Under the pieces are notes generated by a model that worked only from the letters and a program-made list of their open reading frames with translations, did not search any database and was not told the DNA's origin. The position numbers and the translations under genes are program-made. Positions 25,183 to 34,116 of a stretch of 64,000 bases of DNA are shown piece after piece; the stretch's first letter is position 1, and each line of letters starts with the position of its first letter. Source of the DNA: Paenarthrobacter ureafaciens (GTDB lineage Bacteria; Actinomycetota; Actinomycetes; Actinomycetales; Micrococcaceae); contig NZ_SBHM01000007.1 of assembly GCF_004028095.1 (NCBI RefSeq), positions 1,984,001-2,048,000 of the forward strand. Direction: 5' to 3'.

Positions 25183-26572
25183 CGCCGAACTCCAGGCGTC
25201 CTATCAGCCCGTGCGGGACACGCTCCCGCAACACCAGCTTGCCTCCGTTGGCCTCGGCCAGCCGTTCCACGATGGTGAGGCCCAAGCCGTTGCCGGGAAT
25301 TCCGCTGTGTTGAGGCGCGCGCCAAAACCGCGAGGTGGATGCCAGACGCTGATCAGCGGACAGTCCCGGGCCGTCGTCGGAGACCTCGATCGCCAGGCCG
25401 TCCCGAATAGCTTCGGCCGCCACTGCGATGTGACCACCGGGGGAGTACTTGATGGCGTTGGCCAGCAACTCACCCACCATCTGGGCCAGTTCCTCGGGGT
25501 CGCACCGGAGCTCCAACGCGGGCCCGCTGTGGTCTTCCAAGGTAATGGTGGAGCCGGCCAACCGTGCCGCGGGGCCCGCCCTTTCCACCTCGCCTTGGAG
25601 TACCGGGAAAGGATCAATGACGCTTTGGCGCCGATGCTCGGACGACTGCGCTGCAGCAGCCCCGGCAACGGCACGATGCTCCGCAGTCGCCAGCTTCAGC
25701 ACGCCGTCGAGCATTTCCTCAACGCGCTCCAGTTCGTCCACCACGCCGGCCGCCGCCGCCTTCGCCGGGCTGTTTTGCAGTTCAAGCTGCAGCAGGTCGA
25801 TCCGGAGCCGCAGGGCGCCCACCGGGTTGCGCAGCTGGTGCGAGGTGTCCGCGATGAGCTGACGCTGCGACTCCATGCTTTCGCTGACAGTGTTGGCCAT
25901 GGCGGAGAACGAACGGCTCAGTTCCCGCAGCTCGGGCGGACCTGCCTCGGGAAGCTTGCTGGTCTTGCCCGTGGTTTCGAGTTGGTGTACCGCTTCACTC
26001 AAGCGGTGCACCGGCCGCAAAACCCAGCCGGTGAGGCGGGCAGCGACCAGCAGCAGCACCGCACCCATCACCAGGGCCGCGAGCCCGACGACGACCCACC
26101 GTTCGCGCAGTTTCGCCCGGGCCGCGTCGAGGTTGACTTCCAGGACGGCTTCTCCGAGCACCTGGCTGGCCGTTCCAAAAGAGCGCGAGATGACCTCCGT
26201 CCCGGATTCGAAGGGCCGGACCGTGCCGATGGTGGTGTCGCTGAGGTTGAGGCTGGCCCGGGCCAAGGCATCCTGAACGTCCCGTCTTTGCTCGCTCAGA
26301 CCGCCGGAGGCCAGGGTTTGCTGCTGGAGGCGGATCAGGATGCCTTCGCCATAGAGTTCGGTGTACCGGTCCATTTCGCGCTGGAGCTGGGTGGTGTCGC
26401 CATCAGCGGAGGCATCGTTGGCGAGCTGGGCAAAACGGTTCAGGGCCGATACCCGGTTGATCTGCACGTCCTGGGTCAGTTCCCGCGCGGCTGACGTAAG
26501 GATGACGCTGGAAACCGTGACAACAATGAGCACGGCGATGACACTGAGGATCCCGAGGACGCGGACCTTCAT
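25166..26572 (-). CDS. Sensor histidine kinase (HAMP, OmpR-partner class)
   Basis: 468 aa; ATG at 26572 overlaps the regulator's stop by 4 bp, which fixes the start. TM1 about residues 5-27, extracytoplasmic domain about 28-158, TM2 about 160-180, HAMP linker, then HisKA with phospho-acceptor H245 (ADTSHQLRNPVGALR) and HATPase boxes ELLANAIKYSPGG, VSDDGPGL and GNGLGLTIVE. The extracytoplasmic domain is small and helical-looking, and the next gene encodes a TAXI lipoprotein, so signal input may come through that binding protein. Operon order: regulator, kinase, TAXI protein, pdxK. Confidence 0.94.
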   Translation of the reverse strand: MKVRVLGILSVIAVLIVVTVSSVILTSAARELTQDVQINRVSALNRFAQLANDASADGDTTQLQREMDRYTELYGEGILIRLQQQTLASGGLSEQRRDVQDALARASLNLSDTTIGTVRPFESGTEVISRSFGTASQVLGEAVLEVNLDAARAKLRERWVVVGLAALVMGAVLLLVAARLTGWVLRPVHRLSEAVHQLETTGKTSKLPEAGPPELRELSRSFSAMANTVSESMESQRQLIADTSHQLRNPVGALRLRIDLLQLELQNSPAKAAAAGVVDELERVEEMLDGVLKLATAEHRAVAGAAAAQSSEHRRQSVIDPFPVLQGEVERAGPAARLAGSTITLEDHSGPALELRCDPEELAQMVGELLANAIKYSPGGHIAVAAEAIRDGLAIEVSDDGPGLSADQRLASTSRFWRAPQHSGIPGNGLGLTIVERLAEANGGKLVLRERVPHGLIGRLEFGGGANG

Positions 26573-27231
26573 CCCTGCTCCACGCGATACCCGACGCCCC
26601 GCACGTTGATGATGAACCCGGGCAGTTGCAGCTTGGACCTCAGGCCGGTCAGGTGGACATCCAAGGAGCGGGAGTGCGCCACGAAGGCGTCGCCCCACAG
26701 GGCATCCAGAATCTGCTCACGGGTCACCACGGAGCCGGCGTTGCGGACCAAGAGGCTGAGGAGGTCGAATTCGGTAGCGGTGAGGCTGAGTTCCCTGTCG
26801 TCGACGACGGCGAGGCGGCGGTCGAGGTCTACGGTCAACGGCCCCACGGTGACCTCATGGGGTGTGCTCTGGCCGGAGCGGCGGGCCCTTCGCGTCACGG
26901 CCTCGATCCGGGCGAGCAGCTCCACCAGCTTGACCGGCTTGACCAGGTAATCGTCCGCACCCGAGCGCAGGCCCAGGACCACGCTGCGTTCATCATCGCG
27001 CGCCGTGAGGATCAGGATGGGGATGTGCGTGACTTGGCGGAGCTTCCTGAGCACTTCCAACCCGTCCAGGTCCGGGAGGCCCAGATCCAGGAGGATGACC
27101 TCGTGGTTGCGGTGGTCCAGGAGTGCATCTTCACCGCGGGACACCCTGGTTGGTTTGTGGCCCGCCGACGTCACGGCAGCCCCCAGTGCCGACGCCATGG
27201 CGTCGTCGTCCTCGACGATGAGCACGTGCAC
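26569..27231 (-). CDS. OmpR-family response regulator
   Basis: 220 aa, GTG with AGAAGGA 6 nt upstream. Receiver domain with D8-D10, phospho-acceptor D49 (ILLDLGLPD) and the VKP lysine (DDYLVKPVKL), followed by a winged-helix DNA-binding domain (about 125-220: LSLTATEFDLLSLLVRNAG; RSLDVHLTGLRSKL). First gene of the four-gene unit with its kinase, the TAXI protein and pdxK. Target genes unknown; TctD-type regulators of this class control carboxylate uptake. Confidence 0.94.
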   Translation of the reverse strand: MHVLIVEDDDAMASALGAAVTSAGHKPTRVSRGEDALLDHRNHEVILLDLGLPDLDGLEVLRKLRQVTHIPILILTARDDERSVVLGLRSGADDYLVKPVKLVELLARIEAVTRRARRSGQSTPHEVTVGPLTVDLDRRLAVVDDRELSLTATEFDLLSLLVRNAGSVVTREQILDALWGDAFVAHSRSLDVHLTGLRSKLQLPGFIINVRGVGYRVEQG

Positions 27232-27288
27232 TGTTGATCCTTCTGGTAGCCCGGCGGGTGTTTTCCGCTACTTGAGCTTAACGTTGCG

Positions 27289-27338
27289 AGGCCCGCCCTG
27301 CGGCCTTCGCACTCAGCGAAGGGCGCAGAACGGGCCTC
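27289..27338 (-). terminator. Hairpin terminator after the MHS transporter
   Basis: GGCCCG (27290-27295) and CTGCG-CCTTCGC (27298-27310) pair with GCGAAGG-CGCAG and CGGGCC (27316-27336) around an ACTCA loop. It begins 11 bp beyond the transporter stop at 27349 and precedes the regulator promoter. T-run is poor. Confidence 0.65.
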
Positions 27339-27348
27339 AGAGGGGGTG

Positions 27349-28734
27349 TTAGACGTTGACGAGGTCCTTCTTGTCGTCGTCTTTGCGGTTTCCCCAAGCA
27401 TGTCCCTGCTCGGTATCGAGGTGCGTAGCCTTCTTGTTCTTGAGGGCGAAGACGTACACCAACAGCGAGATGAAGATGGCCGCCGTGACGTAGGTGAAGA
27501 ACATGTCCACCTGGCCGGCTTTCTGCAGGGCAGCGCCGATCAGCGGGACCGTACCGCCGAACAGCGAGTTGGCGATCGCGTAGCCAAGACCCACGCCCAG
27601 CGCACGGATGGATGCCGGGAAGAGTTCAGCCTTCACCAGCGCATTGATGGACGTGTAGCCGCCAACCATCAAGAGGCCGCCCATCATGAGCAGGAAGGCG
27701 ACGAACGGATCCTTGGTTCCGGCCAGGGTGGAGAGCAGCGGCCAAGTGAACAGGACACCGGTGACGCCGAACCAGATCAGCAGCGGCTTGCGGCCGATCT
27801 TGTCCGACAACATGCCGTAGACGGGCTGCAGCAACATGAAGATGAACAGTGCCCAGAAGTTGATGACGGAGGTGTCGGTCTTTGCGATGCCGGAGGTATC
27901 GTTCATGAACTTCAGGATGAAGTTGGTGTAGGTATAGAACGCCACCGTGCCGCCGAGGGTGATGCCGATGCAGATCAGCAGCGGCTTCCAGTGCTTGGTG
28001 AACAGGAGCTTCATGCTGCCCGGCTGGGCCTCGCCCTCAACCTTGACGTGCGCTGCACGGATCTGGTCGGCGGAGACGGTCTCTTCCATGGAGCGGCGGA
28101 GCCACAGGACAACCAGTGCAGCAACGCCGCCGATTGCGAACGGAATGCGCCAGCCCCACTCGGTCAGGTCTTCCTTGCTCATGGTGTTCTGCAGGATCAC
28201 GAGGACCAGGAGGGCCAGCATCTGGCCGCCGATGAGCGTGACGTACTGGAAGCTGGAGAAGAAGCCGCGACGCTTGGCCGTTGCTGCCTCGGACATGTAC
28301 GTGGCGCTGGTCCCGTACTCGCCGCCGACGGAGAAGCCTTGGACCACGCGGACGAAGACCAAGAGGATCATGGCCCACAGGCCGATGACGTCCTGGGTAG
28401 GCAGGATCGCAATGGCGAACGAACCCGCGGACATCAGGGTCACGCTCAGCGTCAGGGCAGCCTTCCGGCCCTTACGGTCCGCGTAGCGGCCGAAGAACCA
28501 GCTGCCGATCGGACGCATGAGGAACGACGTCGAGAAGACCGCCATCGCTTCAAGGCCAGCCTGCAGTTCGTCCTTGGAGTTGAAGAAGTGCGACTGGAAG
28601 TACGCGGCAAAAACGGTGTACACGTAGAGGTCGAACCACTCCACGAGGTTGCCCGCAGAGCCCTTGAGGATGTTGCTCACGGCCTTGCGTGTCTGTGCCG
28701 CCTCGCTCAGAGGCGCGGCTTGTTGGGTGCTCAT
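27349..28734 (-). CDS. MHS-family MFS transporter (ProP/KgtP-like)
   Basis: 461 aa; ATG at 28734 with AGGAAGG 7 nt upstream, preferred over a longer frame without ribosome site. Twelve membrane segments; metabolite:H+ symporter signatures SAGNLVEWFDLYVYTVFAAY, FGRYADRKGRKAAL between segments 2 and 3, VQGFSVGGEYGTSATYM, and the central loop repeat LSDKIGRKPLL. Substrates of the family include 2-oxoglutarate, proline/betaine, shikimate and citrate; the one here is not determinable. It has its own terminator and a 383-bp upstream gap to the next gene. Confidence 0.92.
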   Translation of the reverse strand: MSTQQAAPLSEAAQTRKAVSNILKGSAGNLVEWFDLYVYTVFAAYFQSHFFNSKDELQAGLEAMAVFSTSFLMRPIGSWFFGRYADRKGRKAALTLSVTLMSAGSFAIAILPTQDVIGLWAMILLVFVRVVQGFSVGGEYGTSATYMSEAATAKRRGFFSSFQYVTLIGGQMLALLVLVILQNTMSKEDLTEWGWRIPFAIGGVAALVVLWLRRSMEETVSADQIRAAHVKVEGEAQPGSMKLLFTKHWKPLLICIGITLGGTVAFYTYTNFILKFMNDTSGIAKTDTSVINFWALFIFMLLQPVYGMLSDKIGRKPLLIWFGVTGVLFTWPLLSTLAGTKDPFVAFLLMMGGLLMVGGYTSINALVKAELFPASIRALGVGLGYAIANSLFGGTVPLIGAALQKAGQVDMFFTYVTAAIFISLLVYVFALKNKKATHLDTEQGHAWGNRKDDDKKDLVNV

Positions 28735-28978
28735 CAATGAACCTTCCTGGACGGCTGCGCACATGGCAGTCGTGTCTTGCATGAGTTCGTTCTGTCCATG
28801 AAGCTCGTGCTCATGGCTTCCTTGCACATGGCTCTTCGTCGACTAAGAAAGGTCCTCTTGGGGGTGAAGAGGACATGTTCCAAGCTATGGGTGATGCACG
28901 GCACAGCCAACGTCGGAGGGGATTTCCTAACACTTCCTTAGGATTCCGAGAGGAAAACCCCGGTTCCGCGCCCCCACC
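28735..28978. promoter_or_regulatory. Upstream region of the MHS transporter
   Basis: 244 bp with no convincing gene. It must carry the transporter promoter on the minus strand. It contains repeated CCTTA/TAAGGA words near 28927-28945 (TTTCCTAACACTTCCTTAGGA), but no clear operator was assigned. Continues into the 32-bp tandem repeats. Confidence 0.35.
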
Positions 28979-29092
28979 GTTCCTCTATCACTTCCCGTCG
29001 GGTTTCCCGCGTTGCTCTATCACCTCCCGTCGGGTTTCCCGCGTTGCTCTATCACCTCCCGCCGGGATTCCCGCGTTCCTCTATCACTTCCC
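28979..29092. repeat. Tandem 32-bp direct repeats (3.5 copies)
   Basis: Units at 28979-29010, 29011-29042 and 29043-29074 plus a partial copy to 29092. Each begins GTTGCTCTATCACCTCCCG (or GTTCCTCTATCACTTCCCG) and ends GGG-TTTCCCGC. Copies differ by one to four substitutions. Each holds a small CCCG-T-CGGG dyad. No spacers separate the units. Confidence 0.9.
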
Positions 29093-29117
29093 ATAGCGCC
29101 TCACCCTTCGCGGGTTT

Positions 29118-29654
29118 ATGGTTCTGGACATGAGCCCACTCGCACGGCTGGCCGGCGCGGTGAAACGGGAAGCGGCCGGCATCCCTTTGCCACCCGGGCA
29201 GGTGCTCGGGTTGGTCTTGGACGCGGTCCTACAACGGATACACCCCTTGCCCACGTTGTCCGCCCGACGCGCCCGCAGGAGCGCCGGGACGCTGTTGGTG
29301 CTGACCGGCGTCGGAATTACCGTTTGGGCGGTGGCGGAACGACGGCGGCACACCACCGGAAGCTTTGCCTTGGGCCGTCCGGAAGCGTTGGTGACCAGCG
29401 GTCCGTACTCCGCGAGCCGGCATCCGATGTACCTGGGCTGGTGGTTAATCCACGCAGGGGTTGCGGTGTACAAGGGCTCGCGCTGGGCGGCTGCAACCCT
29501 GCCCGCGGGCATGGCCGTGGAACACTTCGGCGCGTTGTGGGAAGAGAAGGCCCTCCAGAAGGAGTTTGGTCCGGCGTATAGCCAGTACATGGGCAACGTC
29601 CCGCGTTACGTCGGGTTCCCTGCGCGGACGCCCGACGGCGGTGAGCGGAGTTAG
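29118..29654 (+). CDS. Isoprenylcysteine carboxyl methyltransferase-like membrane protein
   Basis: 178 aa. Several hydrophobic segments and the ICMT/PEMT C-terminal signature: TSGPYSASRHPMYLGWWLIH then EEKALQKEFGPAYSQYMGNV, the S-adenosylmethionine-binding region of these small methyltransferases. Bacterial members methylate unknown, probably lipid-like, substrates. Start uncertain: ATG at 29118 or 29130; neither has a good Shine-Dalgarno. Stands alone between the repeat array and a convergent membrane-protein gene (14-bp gap). Confidence 0.82.
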   Translation: MVLDMSPLARLAGAVKREAAGIPLPPGQVLGLVLDAVLQRIHPLPTLSARRARRSAGTLLVLTGVGITVWAVAERRRHTTGSFALGRPEALVTSGPYSASRHPMYLGWWLIHAGVAVYKGSRWAAATLPAGMAVEHFGALWEEKALQKEFGPAYSQYMGNVPRYVGFPARTPDGGERS

Positions 29655-29668
29655 CCCCATAGCCGCCG

Positions 29669-30100
29669 TTATGCGGTGGGTGGGCAGATCTTGACCAGCC
29701 TCCAGGCCGACAACCTGCCGATCGCCGCGGCGGTTGCGATGGACAGGCTAAAGAGGACCGTACCCAAACTGGAAAGCCCACCAAAGGGTGCGCAGATCAG
29801 GGTGCCAACCACGAAGAACGCGGCCACGTGGAGCCATTGGTTCCGCACTTGCCTTAGAACCAGTCCTAACAGCCATCCGACTACGGATCCGATGAGTGCT
29901 GCGGGGATGGCGGCATAGATGAAGAAAATCAGCGCATATTCAGGGGCTTGCAGGGACAACAGGGTACTAAAGGCTACATAGGCAACCAAGACACCCATAC
30001 CCAGCCCCTTCCCTCCCAAGGTCACCCTGACCCGCGGGTTGGGGAGCTGGGGAGGATGCGGTGTTGTGCGGTTGTACTGGTCATCGCCATGCGTACTCAA
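29669..30100 (-). CDS. Small integral membrane protein of unknown function
   Basis: 143 aa. TTG start at 30100 inside the end of the epimerase gene, supported by GGAGAAG about 9 nt upstream. A polar N-terminus of about 28 residues is followed by three or four hydrophobic segments; no recognisable motif. Last gene of the operon tetR / epimerase / this gene, so presumably under the same TetR control. I do not recognise the family. Confidence 0.65.
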   Translation of the reverse strand: MSTHGDDQYNRTTPHPPQLPNPRVRVTLGGKGLGMGVLVAYVAFSTLLSLQAPEYALIFFIYAAIPAALIGSVVGWLLGLVLRQVRNQWLHVAAFFVVGTLICAPFGGLSSLGTVLFSLSIATAAAIGRLSAWRLVKICPPTA

Positions 30101-30995
30101 TTGTCACTTCTCCGAAGAGCGCTGAGAGCTCCGGCCAATGACGGATACTCAAACACGAAACCGCATCGAGTAGCTTCCGTGGCTCTACCCATCGGCTCTT
30201 CAGGACCAGCTCGGTCTGGGTGCGGATGCGAACTGCCCCAACTTCAAGGAGCCAAGCGGGCGTCGGAATGCCGAAGGGGACGTCCAGGCTCACCCGGACC
30301 AGCCCCATGAGTTCGCGATTGTCTACCGGATTGGGCGACGCCGCATTGACTGCACCAACAAGCCCGGGTTTTGCGTGAATGAACATGACCGAACGGAACA
30401 AGTCCTCCACGTGGATCCAACTGAACTTCTGCGTCCCCGGTCCCATGTGCCCACCCAAGCCAAACCTGGCCAGGTTCCGGAGGGGGTTCATCACGCCCCC
30501 TGCGCCCAGTACGATCGCGATCCGAAGAGGCACCTTGCGCGTGCGCCGTGCAGTGGCGGCCTCCAACTCGTCTTCCCAAGCCTTGGCAACGTTGACAGAG
30601 AACCCGCTGCCGAGTTCGCCGGAAGCCTCCGACTGTGGGTGATCGTCGGCATGCCGGTAAATGGTCCCGGTACTTGAGTTGATCCAGGTGCTCGGTGGCT
30701 CGGCGCAGGCAGCCAAGGCGCGGCCCAACGTTCGAGTCGTCAACACGCGCGAATCCATAATTTCCCGGCGATTCCGCCTCCCGTAGCGGCAGTTCACGGA
30801 ACGTCCGGCAAGGTTCACCAACAGTGCGGCGCCGTTCAGCGTACTGGTGATGGCGCCGTCGTCGTTCCACTGTGCGTCAGCCGACGCGTTCCGCCCGACT
30901 GTTCGGACCTTCCAACCCTCTTCAAGAAACCGCCGATGGAAGTAGCTGCCGATAAAGCCAGTGGCTCCGGCGATGACCACCGTCCGCGGGTTCAT
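30081..30995 (-). CDS. NAD-dependent epimerase (YfcH/DUF1731, TIGR01777 family)
   Basis: 304 aa, ATG overlapping the TetR stop by 4 bp. Rossmann-type nucleotide motif VVIAGATGFIGSYF, the family motif LVNLAGRSVNCRYGRRNRRE, STGTIYRHADD at the active site, and the SWIHVEDLFRSVMFIH segment followed by the C-terminal DUF1731 region. Belongs to the atypical SDR family of sugar-nucleotide-epimerase-like proteins whose substrates are unknown. Co-translated with its presumed repressor TetR (30992-31654). Confidence 0.9.
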   Translation of the reverse strand: MNPRTVVIAGATGFIGSYFHRRFLEEGWKVRTVGRNASADAQWNDDGAITSTLNGAALLVNLAGRSVNCRYGRRNRREIMDSRVLTTRTLGRALAACAEPPSTWINSSTGTIYRHADDHPQSEASGELGSGFSVNVAKAWEDELEAATARRTRKVPLRIAIVLGAGGVMNPLRNLARFGLGGHMGPGTQKFSWIHVEDLFRSVMFIHAKPGLVGAVNAASPNPVDNRELMGLVRVSLDVPFGIPTPAWLLEVGAVRIRTQTELVLKSRWVEPRKLLDAVSCLSIRHWPELSALFGEVTIEYAWR

Positions 30996-31654
30996 GAGTC
31001 TTCCTTGACGCTGCGAACCAGTCTCAGGACGTCGTCGAACACTTTGCTGACGCCGGGAATCTTCGTAAGCGACAGACCACGGGCCATCAGTGGCGCGGCG
31101 CCGTCAATCAGCCGGCGCGTGCGGCGTTGATCCGTGGATTGGTCGTATACCCAAAACAACGCGACGCCCATGTACGCCAGCCACAGCAGCTCGGGAAGAT
31201 CGCCGCCTAGCTTCTTAGCGACGGCCGGAGTGGAACCTTCGACGGCGGAACGGAAGATCGCGAGCGACGCCTCCCGGGCGGGAGCGGATGCCGCGCCAAA
31301 CGGGTTGACGGGCGACGTCGGCCGGATGGCTGTGGCAATGAAGTCGGAACCGAACTGGTGGTAAGGGGACATGACGTCGATGCCAGCGTGCAGAACGGCT
31401 TTCATGCGGCCTGCGAGATCCGGGATGCCTTCGAGTGCCTGTGCCGCGGCCGATGCGTGCTCATTCTGGACTTGGATGTACAACTCCTGAACGAGCTCGT
31501 CTTTGGACGCGAAGTAGTAGTAAGCGTTGCCGACGGAAACTCCCGCTTCTTGGGCAATGGCGCGCATGGTGGTTTTCTCGAAGCCGATCTCCCGGAACAT
31601 CTTCAATGCGACGTCGGCTACGAGTTGGCGGGTTCGCGCGCTCTTAATTGCCAT
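30992..31654 (-). CDS. TetR-family regulator, autoregulated
   Basis: 220 aa, ATG with AGGAGGGG upstream. N-terminal helix-turn-helix (about residues 8-55: TTMRAIAQEAGVSVGNAYYY then FASKDEL), and a helical C-terminal domain of the type seen in several actinobacterial regulators of lipid or xenobiotic genes. Two near-identical palindromes overlap its own promoter (31669-31715), so it almost certainly represses the three-gene operon tetR / epimerase / membrane protein. Confidence 0.92.
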   Translation of the reverse strand: MAIKSARTRQLVADVALKMFREIGFEKTTMRAIAQEAGVSVGNAYYYFASKDELVQELYIQVQNEHASAAAQALEGIPDLAGRMKAVLHAGIDVMSPYHQFGSDFIATAIRPTSPVNPFGAASAPAREASLAIFRSAVEGSTPAVAKKLGGDLPELLWLAYMGVALFWVYDQSTDQRRTRRLIDGAAPLMARGLSLTKIPGVSKVFDDVLRLVRSVKEDS

Positions 31655-31668
31655 CGGGCCCCTCCTGT

Positions 31669-31715
31669 TTGAACGTGTTCAAGAATCAGTATGGCACCTT
31701 TCTGAACGCGTTCAA
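31669..31715 (-). promoter_or_regulatory. tetR operon promoter with two operators
   Basis: Two palindromes, TTGAACGTGTTCAA (31669-31682) and TGAACGCGTTCA (31703-31714), have centres 33 bp apart, about three helical turns. On the minus strand TTGAAC (31715-31710) and CATACT, spaced by 16 nt, form a plausible -35/-10 pair embedded in and between them, a classic autorepression layout. The AGGAGGGG ribosome site follows directly. Confidence 0.75.
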
Positions 31716-31830
31716 AAAGGTGAGGTGGCAGAGGGATGGCAGAGGGATGGTTGGGAGGGGGTGGGATGTGGCTGAGGGGTGGCCGGTTGAGGGTGGGATG
31801 TGGCAGAGGGACGGGGATGGGAGAATGTAA
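31716..31830. repeat. G-rich purine-skewed repeat tract
   Basis: About 115 bp of strongly G-biased + strand with iterated words GGCAGAGGGATGG (around 31728, 31739 and, with one change, 31802) and GGGTGGGATGTGGC (twice, about 60 bp apart). Many runs of three or more G occur. No reading frame or gene was recognised. Confidence 0.6.
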
Positions 31831-31831
31831 C

Positions 31832-31934
31832 GTGGTGCCGGGCCAAACGTGCCCGCCACCCACAGTGCTAATACAGCGGGGCGCTCTCCGAAAAGGATGA
31901 GGCGCCTGCGCGAACCACTACGAATGGATGACCC
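31832..31934 (+). promoter_or_regulatory. Structured leader upstream of yhhQ
   Basis: Two hairpins precede the queuosine transporter. The first spans 31832-31859 (GTGG/CCAC outer, GGGC/GCCC inner around CAAACGT). The second runs from about 31878 to 31912: an 11-bp stem with two bulges closing a GAAAA loop (GCGCTCTCC-GAAAA-GGATGAGGCGC). It may be a cis-regulatory RNA or attenuator; it does not match the preQ1 riboswitch classes I can recall. Confidence 0.4.
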
Positions 31935-32642
31935 ATGCCCTCGCCTTCCGGCAGTACCTTGAGCAAGCCCGCGCCCCGTTTCGCTTCGATCGGATCTCCC
32001 TATTTCGGCATCATGCTGGCCGTCATGGCGGTGGTGTTGATCCTGTCCAACATCGGCGCTTCCAAGGGTGTGGTGCTCGGGCCGATCATCACCGACGGCG
32101 GATTCTTCCTCTTCCCGCTCGCGTACATTCTGGGCGACGTCATGAGCGAGGTCTACGGCTTCAAAGTTGCCCGGAAGGCGATCATCACCTCGTTCGCGTT
32201 ATCGGTGTTTGCATCGCTCTGCTACTGGGTGATCATCATTCTTCCGGGCTTCGACGACGATTACGGTGTGGCCAAGCAAGCCGCCATCGAAGGCGCGTTG
32301 GGACCCGTCCCGCAGATCGTCCTCGCCTCCTTGCTTGCGTTCCTGGCCGGACAAACCATCAACTCGTGGATCCTCGTGAAGATGAAGGAACGCACGGGTG
32401 AGAAGAGCCTGTGGGCCCGGCTCATGGGTTCGTCGGTGGTGGGCGAATTCGTGGACACGCTGATCTTCTGCAGCATCGCCGCGTCCGTCATCGGCATCTC
32501 CGACGTCGGCTCGTTCGTGAACTACGTCCTGGTCGGCTTCCTGTACAAGACCGCCGTCGAGTTCCTGTTCGTGCCCGTCACCGTCCTGGTGGTGGGCTGG
32601 ATCAAGAAGCGTGAACCGAGCTACGGAGAAGTCGCCGCCTAG
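31935..32642 (+). CDS. yhhQ: Queuosine precursor transporter
   Basis: 235 aa, ATG; ribosome site weak (GGATG close upstream). Six or so membrane segments of the YhhQ/VUT_1 family, with signatures LILSNIGASKGV, FFLFPLAYILGDVMSEVYGF (after the first segments), AGQTINSWILVKMK and GEFVDTLIFCSIAA. Imports preQ0, preQ1 or queuine for tRNA modification. Convergent with tgt, the enzyme that inserts the base; no de novo queuosine genes lie in the window, so a salvage role is reasonable. Confidence 0.93.
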   Translation: MPSPSGSTLSKPAPRFASIGSPYFGIMLAVMAVVLILSNIGASKGVVLGPIITDGGFFLFPLAYILGDVMSEVYGFKVARKAIITSFALSVFASLCYWVIIILPGFDDDYGVAKQAAIEGALGPVPQIVLASLLAFLAGQTINSWILVKMKERTGEKSLWARLMGSSVVGEFVDTLIFCSIAASVIGISDVGSFVNYVLVGFLYKTAVEFLFVPVTVLVVGWIKKREPSYGEVAA

Positions 32643-32650
32643 GCCCTCGT

Positions 32651-32719
32651 CGAGTTCGCCGGAAGCCTGCGGTAGACCAGCGACGTTCCGCACGAGCGAG
32701 CAGGGCTCCGGCGAACTCG
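32651..32719. terminator. Bidirectional inverted repeat between yhhQ and tgt
   Basis: Arms 32651-32670 and 32700-32719 pair at 18 of 20 positions (CGAGTTCGCCGGA with TCCGGCGAACTCG), around a 29-nt loop. It lies 9 bp past the yhhQ stop and 24 bp past the tgt stop, so it can serve both strands. No strong T-run. The arm word recurs near 21350. Confidence 0.7.
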
Positions 32720-32742
32720 CGAACCGGAGAAGTCGCAGCCAG

Positions 32743-34116
<1,374 letters not shown>

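Noticed and set aside
28979..29092. 32-bp repeats considered as a CRISPR array
   Set aside because: Units are directly adjacent with no spacers, and no cas genes are present.
28875..29096. 73-codon frame translating the 32-bp repeats
   Set aside because: Its sequence is just the repeat translated; no ribosome site or domain.
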